A DNA stretch of 64,000 nucleotides from Aquimonas sp002352135 (GCA_035440755.1 DAORND010000001.1:1-64000), one strand, 5' to 3'; shown: positions 34,313 to 43,725, numbered from the stretch's first letter. Translations and numbers: made by a program. Notes: a model not told the origin generated them from the letters alone.

Positions 34313-34651
34313 ATGGCCACGGATCTTTCGTTTGTGGAATTCGTCAGTGAGCAAGCCGCGCTTGGCGCGCGTTTGACCTACAAGAAGATGTTCGGCGAGT
34401 ACGCCATCTACATCGACGGCAAAGTGGTGGCTTTGGCCTGCGACAACAGTATTTTCATCAAGCCGAGCGCCAAGACAGCCGATCTCACTGCAGAACTGCC
34501 GCAGCGTCCTCCGTATCCCGGTGCCAAGCTGCATCCGGTTGCGGATGAACTGTTGGACGAACCCGCAGCACTGCAAGCCTTGCTGAGGGCGACCTGGGCC
34601 TGCATGCCGGAACCCAAGCTGCGGGCGCCGAAGAAGTCTGGCAAGTCCTAG
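34313..34651 (+). CDS. TfoX N-terminal domain protein
   Basis: A 112-aa protein made only of the TfoX/Sxy N-terminal domain: LTYKKMFGEYAIYIDGKVVA, LACDNSIFIKPSA, and a Pro/Lys-rich tail. Full-length Sxy proteins promote competence-gene expression with CRP; the single-domain forms have no established role and lack the C-terminal HhH part. GGAG 6 nt before the ATG supports the start. Monocistronic between metF and the HDOD gene. Confidence 0.85.
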   Translation: MATDLSFVEFVSEQAALGARLTYKKMFGEYAIYIDGKVVALACDNSIFIKPSAKTADLTAELPQRPPYPGAKLHPVADELLDEPAALQALLRATWACMPEPKLRAPKKSGKS

Positions 34652-34820
34652 TAGGTCGCGTTGCGTGATGGGGCCGTCGCGCTCGGCGTTGGTCGCGGCT
34701 TGATCCGGCGTACAGCGCGGGGAAGTCGTCGTTGATCGCGGCAAGGAACTTGCACACCGCCCGTGAGCGTTGCGCCGGTGTGGGGACCGGGCGCGGGGCA
34801 TTTTGTGGACAGGAACCCAA

Positions 34821-35696
34821 ATGGAACGAGCACAAGCCCTCAAGCAGATTGCCGAAGAAGCCTCGCGCGGCGATTTGGTTTTCCCCACCAATACGGCCTT
34901 GATGCTGAAGATCCGGCAGTCGCTGGACGATCCCAACTGCAGCGTCGACCAGGCGGCGCGTCTGATTCAGGCCGAACCCTTGTTGTCAGCGCGCTCGGTG
35001 GCAGTGGCCAATTCGGTGGTTTACAACCGGATGGGGCGCGAAGTGGTGGATGTGAAGACGGCGGTCAACCGGATCGGGTTCGCCACCATGCGCAGTCTGG
35101 TCATGGCATTGCTGACACGTCAGATGGCTGGTGCGCCAAGTAGTCCCAAGCAGAAGCAGATGGCTGATCTGCTTTGGGAGCACACAGCGCACGTTGCGGC
35201 GCTGGCGCGTGTCATTGCGAAGCGGGTCACCCATCAGAACCCGGATGTCGCCTTTTTTGCCGCGCTGGTGCACAAGATCGGCGGCTTCTACATGATTTCT
35301 CGCGCCAAGGATTTCCCTGCTTTGCTTGAGATCGGGCGTCCGATGCTGGTCGTCGCGGGCGATGGCGATGAGGAAGGGCAAGACCTTGATGTGGCCGTCG
35401 AACGCGACCTGGCGATGGCGGTGCTGCGCAAGCTTGAGGTGCCTGCGGCCATCATTGCGGGGATTGCTGATTACTGGCGCGGCATGTTGTCGATACCTGC
35501 CGAGAGCTTGGGTGACACCTTGTTGTTGGCGGACTACCTGTCACCGGTGGCGTCGCCACTACGCTATGCCGACGCCACAACGCCGGAAGAAGATGCCATC
35601 CACATCGACATGATCGCTGGCGAGGCCTTGCTCAGCGAGATTTTGGAAGAGTCCGCCGACGAGGTGAATTCGCTGATGCAGAGTCTGCGGATCTGA
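34821..35696 (+). CDS. HDOD-domain signalling protein
   Basis: A 291-aa protein consisting of one HDOD domain (~15-210): FPTNTALMLKIRQSLDDPNC, QAARLIQAEPLLSARSVAVA, VVDVKTAVNRIGFATMRSL, FFAALVHKIGG. HDOD proteins are catalytically dead relatives of HD-GYP and act in signalling, including motility and c-di-GMP networks. AGGAA 6 nt upstream fixes the start at 34821. It has no attached effector domain and no operon partner; folK is convergent. Target unknown. Confidence 0.88.
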   Translation: MERAQALKQIAEEASRGDLVFPTNTALMLKIRQSLDDPNCSVDQAARLIQAEPLLSARSVAVANSVVYNRMGREVVDVKTAVNRIGFATMRSLVMALLTRQMAGAPSSPKQKQMADLLWEHTAHVAALARVIAKRVTHQNPDVAFFAALVHKIGGFYMISRAKDFPALLEIGRPMLVVAGDGDEEGQDLDVAVERDLAMAVLRKLEVPAAIIAGIADYWRGMLSIPAESLGDTLLLADYLSPVASPLRYADATTPEEDAIHIDMIAGEALLSEILEESADEVNSLMQSLRI

Positions 35697-35723
35697 GGCG
35701 AAAGGCTGTCGCTGCCGCAGGCT

Positions 35724-36209
35724 TCATCCGAGCTGCAGCGGATCAAGCGCCGGGGTCTCCAATCCGGCTGTCGCCCACAGCTCGCGCAGAGACTTGCCCT
35801 GCACCGGGTCGACAAAATTGGCTGCGATATCGGACAGCGGCTTGAGTACGAAGGCGTGTTTCAGCTCAGGTCGCGGCAGGCGCAGATTGCCCGGTCCCTG
35901 CATGACTAGGTCGTTGAAGTAGACGATGTCGACATCCAGCGTTCGCGAAGCAAAGCGTGGTTGATCGCGGCGGCGTCCGTGGCGGTCTTCCAGCGCGTGC
36001 AGCCAGTCATTCAGTATGAAGACATCCATGTCGGTGTGCACACACGCCGCTGCATTGAGAAAGTCCGGCCCAACAAAGCCCACGGCCTCGGTGCGATAGA
36101 CCGGCGAGAATGTCACTTGGCCGAACGCGACGCGCAACTCGTTTGCAGCCATGGCGAGATAGTGTTCCGGCTGTTTATTGCTGCCGAGACTCAACAGGGC
36201 CAGGTTCAT
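35724..36209 (-). CDS. folK: FolK, HPPK of folate synthesis
   Basis: 6-hydroxymethyl-7,8-dihydropterin pyrophosphokinase, 161 aa. Motifs: LLSLGSNKQPEHYL at the N-terminus, PVYRTEAVGFVGPDFLNAA, and RFASRTLDVDIVYFND, which holds the metal-binding Asp pair. The start overlaps the folB stop by 4 bp (ATGA), so folB and folK are coupled, two steps of the same pathway in succession. Confidence 0.94.
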   Translation of the reverse strand: MNLALLSLGSNKQPEHYLAMAANELRVAFGQVTFSPVYRTEAVGFVGPDFLNAAACVHTDMDVFILNDWLHALEDRHGRRRDQPRFASRTLDVDIVYFNDLVMQGPGNLRLPRPELKHAFVLKPLSDIAANFVDPVQGKSLRELWATAGLETPALDPLQLG

Positions 36210-36577
36210 TCGTTGCGCTGGCGTTCGATGATCACCCCGACACTGCGTGCGCCGCGTACCGCGCCGGGTTTGGCCAGTTTGAGGCGCACCCAGGCGACGT
36301 TGAACTCGTTGAGGATGATCGCGGCACACTGCTCGGCGAGGGTTTCAACCAGGCCATAACTGGAGTCGCCGACAAACTGCATGAGGCGCTTGCTCACTGC
36401 CTTGTAGTCGAGCGTGTGCTCGATTGCATCCGAGTCTGCTGGAACCCGGTTGTCGAAGGCCATCTCGATGTCCAGCACCACGTTCTGCCGGACTGTGCGT
36501 TCCCAGTCGTAAATGCCGATCAGACACTCGATCTCAAGCGCTTCGATAAAAACGCGGTCCTTCGGGATTTCGGTCAT
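36206..36577 (-). CDS. folB: FolB, dihydroneopterin aldolase
   Basis: Dihydroneopterin aldolase, 123 aa, supplying the substrate of FolK. The N-terminal FIEALEIECLIGIYDWERTV and the VRLKLAKPGAVRGARSVGV segment near the end are family signatures. The frame is open upstream to 36742; ATG 36577 matches the family start. It lies 20 bp downstream of tsaD on the same strand, so the three may share a transcript. Confidence 0.93.
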   Translation of the reverse strand: MTEIPKDRVFIEALEIECLIGIYDWERTVRQNVVLDIEMAFDNRVPADSDAIEHTLDYKAVSKRLMQFVGDSSYGLVETLAEQCAAIILNEFNVAWVRLKLAKPGAVRGARSVGVIIERQRNE

Positions 36578-36597
36578 CGCATTCACTCGTCTTGGGT

Positions 36598-37611
36598 TCA
36601 AACGGCGGGCAATGCTGCCATATCCCAACGTGGCTGCACGGTGATGGCGGCATCGTTGTGCTGGCCTGCCACCAAACGCAGTGCGCCGGCGAAGGCGATC
36701 ATTGCGCCGTTGTCGGTGCAGAACTCCGGACGCGGGAAGCACACGCGGATGCGCTTGCGTTGCGCCAGTTCGTCGAGTTTTTTCCGCAGATCACGATTGG
36801 CCCCCACGCCCCCGGCAACCACCAGCGTCTTGCTGCCAGCCGCCAGCAAGGCGCGCTCGCACTTGATCGCCAAGGTGTCGACCACGGCGTCCTGAAAGCC
36901 AAGTGCGATATCCGCGCGTGTTTGTGCGCTTTGATCGCTGTCACGCCAAGCGAGCAGGACCTGGGTCTTGAGGCCGGAGAAGCTGAATTCCAGTCCCGGT
37001 CGATCCGTCATCGGGCGCGAGAACGTGAATCGGCCACGCACTCCCGAAGTCGCCAGCTGCGCCAGCTCCGGTCCGCCGGGATAGGGCAGGCCCAGCAACT
37101 TGGCGGTCTTGTCAAAAGCCTCACCCGCCGCATCGTCCAGGGTTTCACCCAGCACGCGATAGCGACCGATGGCGCGCACTTCGACCAGCTGACTGTGGCC
37201 ACCGGAAACCAGCAAGGCGACGAAGGGCGGTTGTGGCGGGTCTGCCTCGATCAGCGGGGCGAGCAGGTGGCCTTCCATGTGATGGATGCCAATCGCGGGG
37301 ACTCCCAGTGACCAGGCCAAAGCCCTTCCAGTCGCCGCACCTACCAGCAATGCACCGACCAAGCCGGGGCCGCTGGTGTAAGCAACGCCTTGGATGTCCC
37401 GGATGTTCAACGCGGCCTGTTGCAGGCAGCACTGGATCAGGGGCAGCAGCTTGCGGACGTGATCGCGGCTAGCCAGTTCCGGCACCACGCCGCCGTAATC
37501 GGCGTGCAGTTTGACCTGCGAATACAGGGTATGAGCCAGCAAGCCGCGTTCGGTGCAATACAGCGCGACGCCGGTTTCATCGCAGGAGGTTTCGATTCCG
37601 AGAACGATCAT
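36598..37611 (-). CDS. tsaD: TsaD, tRNA t6A threonylcarbamoyltransferase
   Basis: Catalytic subunit for N6-threonylcarbamoyladenosine at position 37 of ANN-decoding tRNAs, 337 aa. VLGIETSCDETGVALY opens the ASKHA fold. The metal-binding histidines are in IGIHHMEGHLLAPL, and LVSGGHSQLV, PYPGGPELAQLA and VVAGGVGANRDLR follow. The start is the ATG at 37611; a GTG two codons earlier is possible. Divergent from rpsU, the standard arrangement in gammaproteobacteria. Confidence 0.96.
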   Translation of the reverse strand: MIVLGIETSCDETGVALYCTERGLLAHTLYSQVKLHADYGGVVPELASRDHVRKLLPLIQCCLQQAALNIRDIQGVAYTSGPGLVGALLVGAATGRALAWSLGVPAIGIHHMEGHLLAPLIEADPPQPPFVALLVSGGHSQLVEVRAIGRYRVLGETLDDAAGEAFDKTAKLLGLPYPGGPELAQLATSGVRGRFTFSRPMTDRPGLEFSFSGLKTQVLLAWRDSDQSAQTRADIALGFQDAVVDTLAIKCERALLAAGSKTLVVAGGVGANRDLRKKLDELAQRKRIRVCFPRPEFCTDNGAMIAFAGALRLVAGQHNDAAITVQPRWDMAALPAV

Positions 37612-37666
37612 GGTCACTCGAAGCAGGCATCGCTGGGAGGCGATGGAAGAGGTCGCTGGTGAAAAT

Positions 37667-37696
37667 TTGCACAGCGCAGGTGAGTGCCCGTATCAT
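37667..37696 (+). promoter_or_regulatory. Sigma-70 promoter of rpsU
   Basis: TTGCAC (37667-37672) and TATCAT (37691-37696) with an 18-bp spacer. It lies 50 bp before the rpsU ATG in the tsaD/rpsU divergent gap. Confidence 0.6.
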
Positions 37697-37745
37697 ACGC
37701 GGCTCCCCGTCAGCGGGGGTGTTCAAGAATTCATCCGGAGATCCC

Positions 37746-37961
37746 ATGCCCAACGTAAAAGTCCGCGAAAACGAGCCCTTCGAGTTTGCCCTGCGTCGCT
37801 TCAAGCGCACCTGCGAAAAGGCCGGCATCCTTGCCGAGACCCGCAAGCGCGAGTTCTATGAGAAGCCGACCCAGGAGCGCAAGCGCAAAGCGGCCGCCGC
37901 GGTCAAGCGTCACCTGCGTCGCGTGGGTCGCGACGTCACCAAGCGTCAACGCCTGTACTGA
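37746..37961 (+). CDS. rpsU: Ribosomal protein S21
   Basis: Small-subunit protein S21, 71 aa, highly basic: NVKVRENEPFEFALRRFKRT, REFYEKPTQERKRKAAAAVK, RRVGRDVTKRQRLY. Length and sequence are canonical. It is followed by a terminator-like hairpin and yqeY; dnaG and rpoD, which often follow, are not in this window. Confidence 0.98.
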   Translation: MPNVKVRENEPFEFALRRFKRTCEKAGILAETRKREFYEKPTQERKRKAAAAVKRHLRRVGRDVTKRQRLY

Positions 37962-38007
37962 TCGGCGCGGCGGTTCAGTCCGCCAGCGAAGAAGCCAGGA
38001 AATCCGG

Positions 38008-38040
38008 AGCCGGTGTCGCGAAAGTGACATCGGCTTTTCC
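38008..38040 (+). terminator. Hairpin with T-tract after rpsU
   Basis: AGCCGGTGTC (38008-38017) pairs with TGACATCGGCT (38025-38035) with minor mismatches, followed by TTTTCCTGTTT. It lies 46 bp behind rpsU and 78 bp before yqeY, so it may be a partial terminator that raises S21 mRNA over the downstream gene. Confidence 0.65.
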
Positions 38041-38117
38041 TGTTTGCGAAATTCGGTGCGATGAGTGATCCAGCGACTGACGCTGGTCCACGCGCACCTA
38101 CCAACTCGGAGTAGAGC

Positions 38118-38564
38118 ATGAGTCTCAAGATTCGCCTGACGGACGATATGAAGGCCGCGATGAAGGGCGGTGCCAAAGAACAACTGGCCGTGATTCGCTT
38201 GATTCTGGCGGCAATCAAACAGCGCGAAGTGGATGAGCGCATCACCTTGGATGACGAGCAAGTGCTTGCGGTCCTCGAAAAGATGCTCAAGCAGCGCAAA
38301 GACTCGGTGCAGCAGTACGAGGCCGCCGGGCGCGAGGATCTCGCCGCGCAGGAGCGCTACGAAATCGGCGTGATCCAGGCCTACCTGCCCGCGCCATTGG
38401 GCGACGACGAGATCCATGCGCTGATTGAATCTGCCATTGCCGAAAGCGGCGCCAGCAGCGCACGCGATATGGGCAAGGTCGTCGGACTGCTGAAGCCCAA
38501 ATTGCAGGGCCGTGCCGATATGGGCTTGGTGTCCGGCAAGATCAAAGCACGTCTGGGGGCCTGA
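38118..38564 (+). CDS. GatB/YqeY domain protein
   Basis: A 148-aa YqeY protein related to the tail of GatB (tRNA-dependent amidotransferase B): LKIRLTDDMKAAMKGGAKEQ, LAVIRLILAAIKQREVDE, EIGVIQAYLPAPLGDDEI, ARDMGKVVGLLKPKLQGRAD. The family is very widespread behind rpsU, but its role is not established. No gatA/gatC is nearby. Confidence 0.93.
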   Translation: MSLKIRLTDDMKAAMKGGAKEQLAVIRLILAAIKQREVDERITLDDEQVLAVLEKMLKQRKDSVQQYEAAGREDLAAQERYEIGVIQAYLPAPLGDDEIHALIESAIAESGASSARDMGKVVGLLKPKLQGRADMGLVSGKIKARLGA

Positions 38565-38590
38565 TTCTGGACAAGCCCGCCGAACCTGGG

Positions 38591-39805
38591 ATGCCCGCAA
38601 CACCACTCGGGGTGCGTCGTGCAGCCGTGGTTTTCATCTTCATCACGGTGGCGCTGGACGTCCTTGCTTTGGGCGTGATGATTCCCGTTCTGCCCAAACT
38701 GGTGCTCGGGTTTCAAGGTGGCGACTCGGCGGGGGCCGCAAGCTGGTACGGCTGGTTTGCGGCTGTGTTCGCCGCCATGCAGTTCCTGTGTTCACCCTTG
38801 CTGGGCGCGTTGTCGGATCGTTTCGGGCGTCGTCCGGTGATCTTGTTGTCGAACCTTGGTCTAGGACTCGACTACATCGTGATGGCGCTGGCCCCAAACC
38901 TCTGGGTGCTGTTTGCCGGGCGCGTCTTCGCGGGAATGACCTCGGCGAGTATTTCGACGGCCAATGCCTATATCGCTGACGTGACCCCGGCAGAGAAAAG
39001 GGCAGCCGCGTTCGGCATGCTCGGCGCGGCGTTCGGTTTGGGTTTCGTGATCGGACCGGCGCTGGGTGGTCTGCTGGGCAGCATCGATCAGCGGCTTCCG
39101 TTCTGGGTGGCGGCGGGCTTGAGCCTGCTGAACTTTGCCTATGGCTGGTTCATCCTGCCGGAGTCCCTGCCAAAGGAGCGTCGTGCACCCTTCGCCTGGC
39201 GTGGTGCCAGCCCGCTGGGTGCCCTGCGGTTCCTGCGTGCGCATGCGGGCGTGGCGCCTTTGGCGGCGATTGGGTTTCTCAGCCAACTGGCGCATATGTC
39301 CTTGCCCGCGATCTTTGTCCTGTATGCCGACTATCGCTATGGCTGGAGCGAATGGCAGGTCGGTATCGCCTTGGCGGCGGTCGGTGTGTCCTCAGCGCTG
39401 GTGCAGGGCGGTCTGGTGCGGCGCCTGGTGCCGCGTTATGGCGAGGTTCGCATGTTGCGCATCGGGCTGCTGGCGGGTGCCTTGGGATTTCTGCTGTATG
39501 GATTCGCTCCCAGCGCTGCGTGGATCTGGTTGGCGATTCCAGTGATGGCGAGTTGGGGCTTTGCCACGCCGTCCATGCAGGGTTTGTTGAGTCGTCGCGT
39601 GGCGGCGACCGAGCAGGGACGATTGCAAGGTGCGTTAACCAGTCTGACCGGAATGGCGGGCATTTTTGGGCCGTTCCTGTTCACGCAATTATTCGCGGCG
39701 GCCATTCGTCATCCGCAGGCGTGGCATATGCCAGGGGTGGCCTTCTATCTCGCCGCCACCTTGTTGGCTTTGGCGCTGCTATTGGCATTTCGTCACGCTC
39801 GCTGA
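38591..39805 (+). CDS. MFS efflux transporter, TetA-like
   Basis: A 404-aa, 12-helix major facilitator. The loop-2 motif is GALSDRFGRRPVILLS and motif C is GLGFVIGPALGGLLG, both as in drug:proton antiporters of the TetA (class A/B/C) group; the N-terminus FIFITVALDVLALGVMIPVL also matches that group. Substrate cannot be told from sequence alone. It starts 26 nt behind yqeY on the same strand. There is no TetR-type regulator next to it, and base composition does not look foreign, so it is probably a chromosomal pump rather than acquired tetracycline resistance. Confidence 0.88.
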   Translation: MPATPLGVRRAAVVFIFITVALDVLALGVMIPVLPKLVLGFQGGDSAGAASWYGWFAAVFAAMQFLCSPLLGALSDRFGRRPVILLSNLGLGLDYIVMALAPNLWVLFAGRVFAGMTSASISTANAYIADVTPAEKRAAAFGMLGAAFGLGFVIGPALGGLLGSIDQRLPFWVAAGLSLLNFAYGWFILPESLPKERRAPFAWRGASPLGALRFLRAHAGVAPLAAIGFLSQLAHMSLPAIFVLYADYRYGWSEWQVGIALAAVGVSSALVQGGLVRRLVPRYGEVRMLRIGLLAGALGFLLYGFAPSAAWIWLAIPVMASWGFATPSMQGLLSRRVAATEQGRLQGALTSLTGMAGIFGPFLFTQLFAAAIRHPQAWHMPGVAFYLAATLLALALLLAFRHAR

Positions 39806-39912
39806 GCGCATTCCTGAAGCGAAGCCTTTCGCCGCATCGCGTCACGGTGTTGTATGCCCCGGAGGACCGCCTATGCTCTGTCCGCCCAGTCGCGGGTCAA
39901 CGGAGGTGCTCC

Positions 39913-41397
39913 ATGCGGATTCTGTTTTTGTCGGCGGCCATTGCTGTCGCTCTGTCCTTGCCTGTCTCGGCGGCAGACTATTCGTTGACGGTCTACAGCG
40001 CGGCACAGCCCGGCAGCCTCAGCACCGAACGTCTGGCCGACTACGGTGACCGCCTGCCCGGCTATGCATTGGTGCGTGATCGACGCGAGATGTCTCTGCC
40101 GCAAGGTGCGGGTGAAGTGCGTTTCAGTGATGTCGCCAAACGCATCGATCCGACTACGGTCAGCTTTGCCTCCTTGACCGACCCGTCCGGGACCCGTGTG
40201 ATCGAACAGAACTACCAGTACGATCTGGTCGATTCGCAGAAGTTGCTGCAGCGCTATCTCGGCCAACAGATCACCGTGGAACGCCTGCGCGGTGAACAGA
40301 GTGACCGCATCAGCGGGCGACTGTTGTCTGCCACGGGCGGCCTGATTCTGGCGCGCGAGGATGGTTCGGTACTGACCTTGAACTCATGGTCAAACGTCGA
40401 GTTTCCTGCCTTGCCCGGTGGCCTGATGAGTAAGCCGACCCTGGTCTGGACTCTCGATGCGCAACATGGCGGCAAGCACGATGCCCAAGTCAGCTACCAG
40501 ACTCAGGGAATGACCTGGTGGACCGACTACAACGCCACGCTGAGTGGTACGGCCGGAGTCTGCAAACTGGATCTGCAGGCGTGGGTCAGCGTGGTGAATC
40601 AGTCCGGTGCCAGTTATCCGAATGCGCAACTGAAACTGGTGGCGGGCGAGGTCAATCGTGCGCCCGCCCCTGCCGAACGAGTCGTCTACGACATGCCGGT
40701 GCCGATGGCTGCACCCGCTCCAGCGGCCGCCAGCTTTGCCGAATCGGAGCTCTTCGAATACCACCTCTACACCTTGGGTCGCCGCACGGACCTTCCCGAC
40801 AATTCAGTGAAGCAATTGGAGCTGTTCCCCTCCATTCTGGGCGCGGATTGCCAGCGCGAACTGGTCTTCACCGCTTCACCGCAGCCCTATTACTGGTCAG
40901 GTCCCAACCTGGATCAGAACTTTGCCGCGACGCAGAAGGGCGAAGTGAACGCCTATCTGTTGTTCGACAACAAGGAATCCAACCGCATGGGCCTACCCTT
41001 GCCGGGCGGCCGAGTGCGGGTCAATCAGCAGAATGCGGTCGATGGCAGTCTGGAGTTCATCGGCGAGGATCTGATTGAACACACGCCGCGCGGCGAAACC
41101 CTGCGCTTGACGCTCGGCAAGTCCTTCGATGTGGTGGGGGAGCGCAAACAGACGGCGTTTGCCTATGACGAGAAGGCGCGCCGCATCGTCGAAGAGTTTG
41201 AGATCGAACTGCGCAATGGCAAGAAGACTGCGGTCGACCTGACGCTGCGCGAATACCTGTATCGCTGGAGCGACTGGAAGATCAGCAATGCGAGTCAGGC
41301 CTACCAGAAGCAGGATGCCAAGACGATTGATTTTGCCGTCTCGGTGCCTGCCGAGGGCAAGCGCACCGTGCGCTATAGCGTGGCCTACCAGTGGTAG
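39913..41397 (+). CDS. Exported DUF4139 domain protein
   Basis: A 494-aa exported protein with a Sec signal peptide (cleavage near VSAADYS). It matches DUF4139-type proteins: an N-terminal beta-rich part (LPQGAGEVRFSDVAKRIDPT), LVWTLDAQHGGKHDAQVSYQ, MTWWTDYNATLS, and a C-terminal REYLYRWSDWKISNASQAYQ. Function is unknown; it is probably periplasmic or surface-associated. A GGAGG site 6 nt before the ATG at 39913 fixes the start. Monocistronic. Confidence 0.85.
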   Translation: MRILFLSAAIAVALSLPVSAADYSLTVYSAAQPGSLSTERLADYGDRLPGYALVRDRREMSLPQGAGEVRFSDVAKRIDPTTVSFASLTDPSGTRVIEQNYQYDLVDSQKLLQRYLGQQITVERLRGEQSDRISGRLLSATGGLILAREDGSVLTLNSWSNVEFPALPGGLMSKPTLVWTLDAQHGGKHDAQVSYQTQGMTWWTDYNATLSGTAGVCKLDLQAWVSVVNQSGASYPNAQLKLVAGEVNRAPAPAERVVYDMPVPMAAPAPAAASFAESELFEYHLYTLGRRTDLPDNSVKQLELFPSILGADCQRELVFTASPQPYYWSGPNLDQNFAATQKGEVNAYLLFDNKESNRMGLPLPGGRVRVNQQNAVDGSLEFIGEDLIEHTPRGETLRLTLGKSFDVVGERKQTAFAYDEKARRIVEEFEIELRNGKKTAVDLTLREYLYRWSDWKISNASQAYQKQDAKTIDFAVSVPAEGKRTVRYSVAYQW

Positions 41398-41472
41398 GCA
41401 CCCAGCTATTGCTGGATTGTCGTGGCATGCGTGGGGCCGGATAATGCGCGGCCCTGCGCCAGACCCGACCGT

Positions 41473-42501
41473 GTGAAGAAGTCCGACTTCCATTTTGAGT
41501 TGCCGCCCGAGTTGATCGCCCAAGCGCCTTTGCCGGAGCGATCCGCGAGTCGGCTGTTGTGTGTGCGTGCTGCGAATCCGTTCGAGGATCGCCAATTTGC
41601 CGATTTGCCGGATCTGCTGGACGCGGGCGATCTGTTGATCTTCAACGACACCCGTGTGCTGCCGGCGAGATTATTCGGTGCCAAGGACAGTGGTGGCCGG
41701 GTCGAAATTCTGATTGAGCGCGTCGTCGACAGTCATGAAGCCCGTGCGCAGTTGGGTGTCAGCAAGTCGCCCAAGCCCGGCGCGCGCATCCATCTCGATG
41801 CCGGTGGCGAGTTCGAGGTGCTGGGTCGCGATGGCGAGTTCTATCGTTTGCGTCTGCTGGGTGACGAAGCCTTGGAGAAGTTGCTGCTGCGTGCTGGACG
41901 ATTGCCCTTGCCGCCGTACATCCAGCGCGAGCCGGACAGCGCGGACGCCGAGCGCTACCAGACCGTGTTTGCACGCGAGACGGGCGCGGTCGCGGCACCG
42001 ACGGCGGGCCTGCATTTCGACGAGCCCTTGCTGCAGCGATTGCGCGAGCGCGGCGTGCAGTTTGGTCACGTCACCTTGCATGTCGGCGCGGGCACGTTCC
42101 AGCCGATGCGCGCCGAAAGTGTGTACGAGCACACCATGCACAGCGAGTGGTTGAACGTGGGAGCTGAACTGATTGAACAGGTGCGGCGCACACGTGCGGC
42201 GGGTCATCGAGTGATTGCCGTCGGAACCACGGTAGTGCGCGCACTGGAGAGCGCGATGCGCGAGGGCGAACTGCAGCCGTTTGCAGGCGAGACGCAGATC
42301 TTCATCTTCCCTGGCTATCGCATCCGCTCGGTCGATGCCTTGATCACCAACTTCCATTTGCCGCAATCGACCTTGTTGATGCTGGTCTCCGCCTTTGCCG
42401 GACGCGAGCGCGTTCTGGCCGCCTATCGGCATGCAGTGGCCGCGCGCTATCGCTTCTTCTCCTACGGCGATGCGATGTGGTTGTCTCCGGAGGGCGCATG
42501 A
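41473..42501 (+). CDS. queA: QueA, queuosine synthesis ribosyltransferase-isomerase
   Basis: S-adenosylmethionine:tRNA ribosyltransferase-isomerase, which adds the epoxycyclopentane ring to preQ1-tRNA, 342 aa. Motifs: FHFELPPELIAQAPLPERSA, LLIFNDTRVLPARLFG, TVFARETGAVAAPTAGLHFD, HVGAGTFQPMRAES. The start is GTG at 41473 (family start ~KxSDFxxELP); another GTG at 41422 would add 17 non-homologous residues. Its last 4 nt overlap the tgt ATG. Confidence 0.95.
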   Translation: MKKSDFHFELPPELIAQAPLPERSASRLLCVRAANPFEDRQFADLPDLLDAGDLLIFNDTRVLPARLFGAKDSGGRVEILIERVVDSHEARAQLGVSKSPKPGARIHLDAGGEFEVLGRDGEFYRLRLLGDEALEKLLLRAGRLPLPPYIQREPDSADAERYQTVFARETGAVAAPTAGLHFDEPLLQRLRERGVQFGHVTLHVGAGTFQPMRAESVYEHTMHSEWLNVGAELIEQVRRTRAAGHRVIAVGTTVVRALESAMREGELQPFAGETQIFIFPGYRIRSVDALITNFHLPQSTLLMLVSAFAGRERVLAAYRHAVAARYRFFSYGDAMWLSPEGA

Positions 42502-43625
42502 GTCGCTTGCAGTTCGAGTTACTGGGCCAAAGCGGCAGCGCGCGGCGCGGGCGATTGCGCTTTCCGCGCGGCACGGTCGAGACGCCTGCCTTCATGCCGG
42601 TCGGCACCTATGGCACGGTCAAAGCGATGACGCCGCGTGACATTCGCGCCATCGGTGCCGAGATCATTCTTGGCAATACCTTTCATCTCTATCTGCGGCC
42701 CGGTTTGCAGGTCATCGAAGCGCATGGCGGCCTGCATGGGTTTGCACGTTGGGACGGGCCGATCCTCACCGATTCCGGCGGCTTTCAGGTGTTCTCGCTG
42801 GCCAAGCGCCGCAAGATCACCGAGGAAGGCGTGACCTTTGCTTCGCCGGTCGACGGACGCAAGGTGTTTCTCAGTCCGGAAGTGTCGATGCACATCCAGC
42901 GTGTGCTGGACTCCGACATCGTGATGATTTTCGACGAATGCACGCCCTATCCGGCGACCGAGAAACAAGCGCGCGAGTCGATGCAGTTGTCGCTGCGCTG
43001 GGCCGAGCGTTCGCGTCGGGCGCACGAAGGCAACGATGCTGCGCTGTTCGGCATCGTGCAGGGCGGCGTGTTTCCCGAGTTGCGTACGCAATCGGTGCGT
43101 GGACTGGTGGACATCGGCTTCGATGGCTACGCGGTCGGCGGTCTGGCGGTGGGCGAGCCGGAAGCCGAGCGCAATCACATGCTCGAACACACCTGTCCGC
43201 AATTGCCGAGTGACCGACCGCGCTACCTGATGGGTGTGGGTCGCCCCGAAGACATCGTGGAGGCGGTAGCGCGTGGCATCGACATGTTCGATTGCGTGAT
43301 GCCGACTCGCAACGCGCGCAACGGGCATTACTTCACCGATTTCGGTGCCTTGCGCATCCGCAACGCCAAGTACGAGCACGACACGCGACCTATTGACCCG
43401 GCCTGTGCTTGCTATGCCTGCAGCAACGGGTTCAGCCGCGCCTACCTGCGCCATCTGGATCGCTGCAACGAGATGCTGGGCAGCATGCTGGCCACGCAGC
43501 ACAACTTGCACTACTACCAGCAGTTGATGGCGGGCATTCGCAGCGCCATTGACGCGGGGCAATTCGAGTCGTGTCGCGCGGAGTTCTATGCGCGTCGAGC
43601 GAGTGCTGGAGCCGAATCTCGGTAG
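42498..43625 (+). CDS. tgt: Tgt, tRNA-guanine transglycosylase
   Basis: Exchanges G34 for preQ1 in tRNAs with GUN anticodons, the step before QueA, 375 aa. Active-site segments ILTDSGGFQVFSLA and VMPTRNARNGHYFT are present. The zinc site is in CACYACSNGFSRAYLRHL with the later LHYYQQL helix. Coupled to queA by a 4-bp overlap. The usual next genes yajC-secD-secF are absent; tatABC follows 100 bp on. Confidence 0.97.
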   Translation: MSRLQFELLGQSGSARRGRLRFPRGTVETPAFMPVGTYGTVKAMTPRDIRAIGAEIILGNTFHLYLRPGLQVIEAHGGLHGFARWDGPILTDSGGFQVFSLAKRRKITEEGVTFASPVDGRKVFLSPEVSMHIQRVLDSDIVMIFDECTPYPATEKQARESMQLSLRWAERSRRAHEGNDAALFGIVQGGVFPELRTQSVRGLVDIGFDGYAVGGLAVGEPEAERNHMLEHTCPQLPSDRPRYLMGVGRPEDIVEAVARGIDMFDCVMPTRNARNGHYFTDFGALRIRNAKYEHDTRPIDPACACYACSNGFSRAYLRHLDRCNEMLGSMLATQHNLHYYQQLMAGIRSAIDAGQFESCRAEFYARRASAGAESR

Positions 43626-43725
43626 GCAGGAACGATCTTTCGGGCGTCCGTCATCGGCTCATCGACGTGCCTGCGGTATGCTGCGCACTTGGCCTGCGAG
43701 TTGAATCTTTGACGAGGAGAGCGGA

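Noticed and set aside
38591..39805. Acquired tetracycline-resistance gene
   Set aside because: The transporter is TetA-like in motifs, but it lacks a tetR neighbour and mobile-element flanks and has composition like its surroundings.
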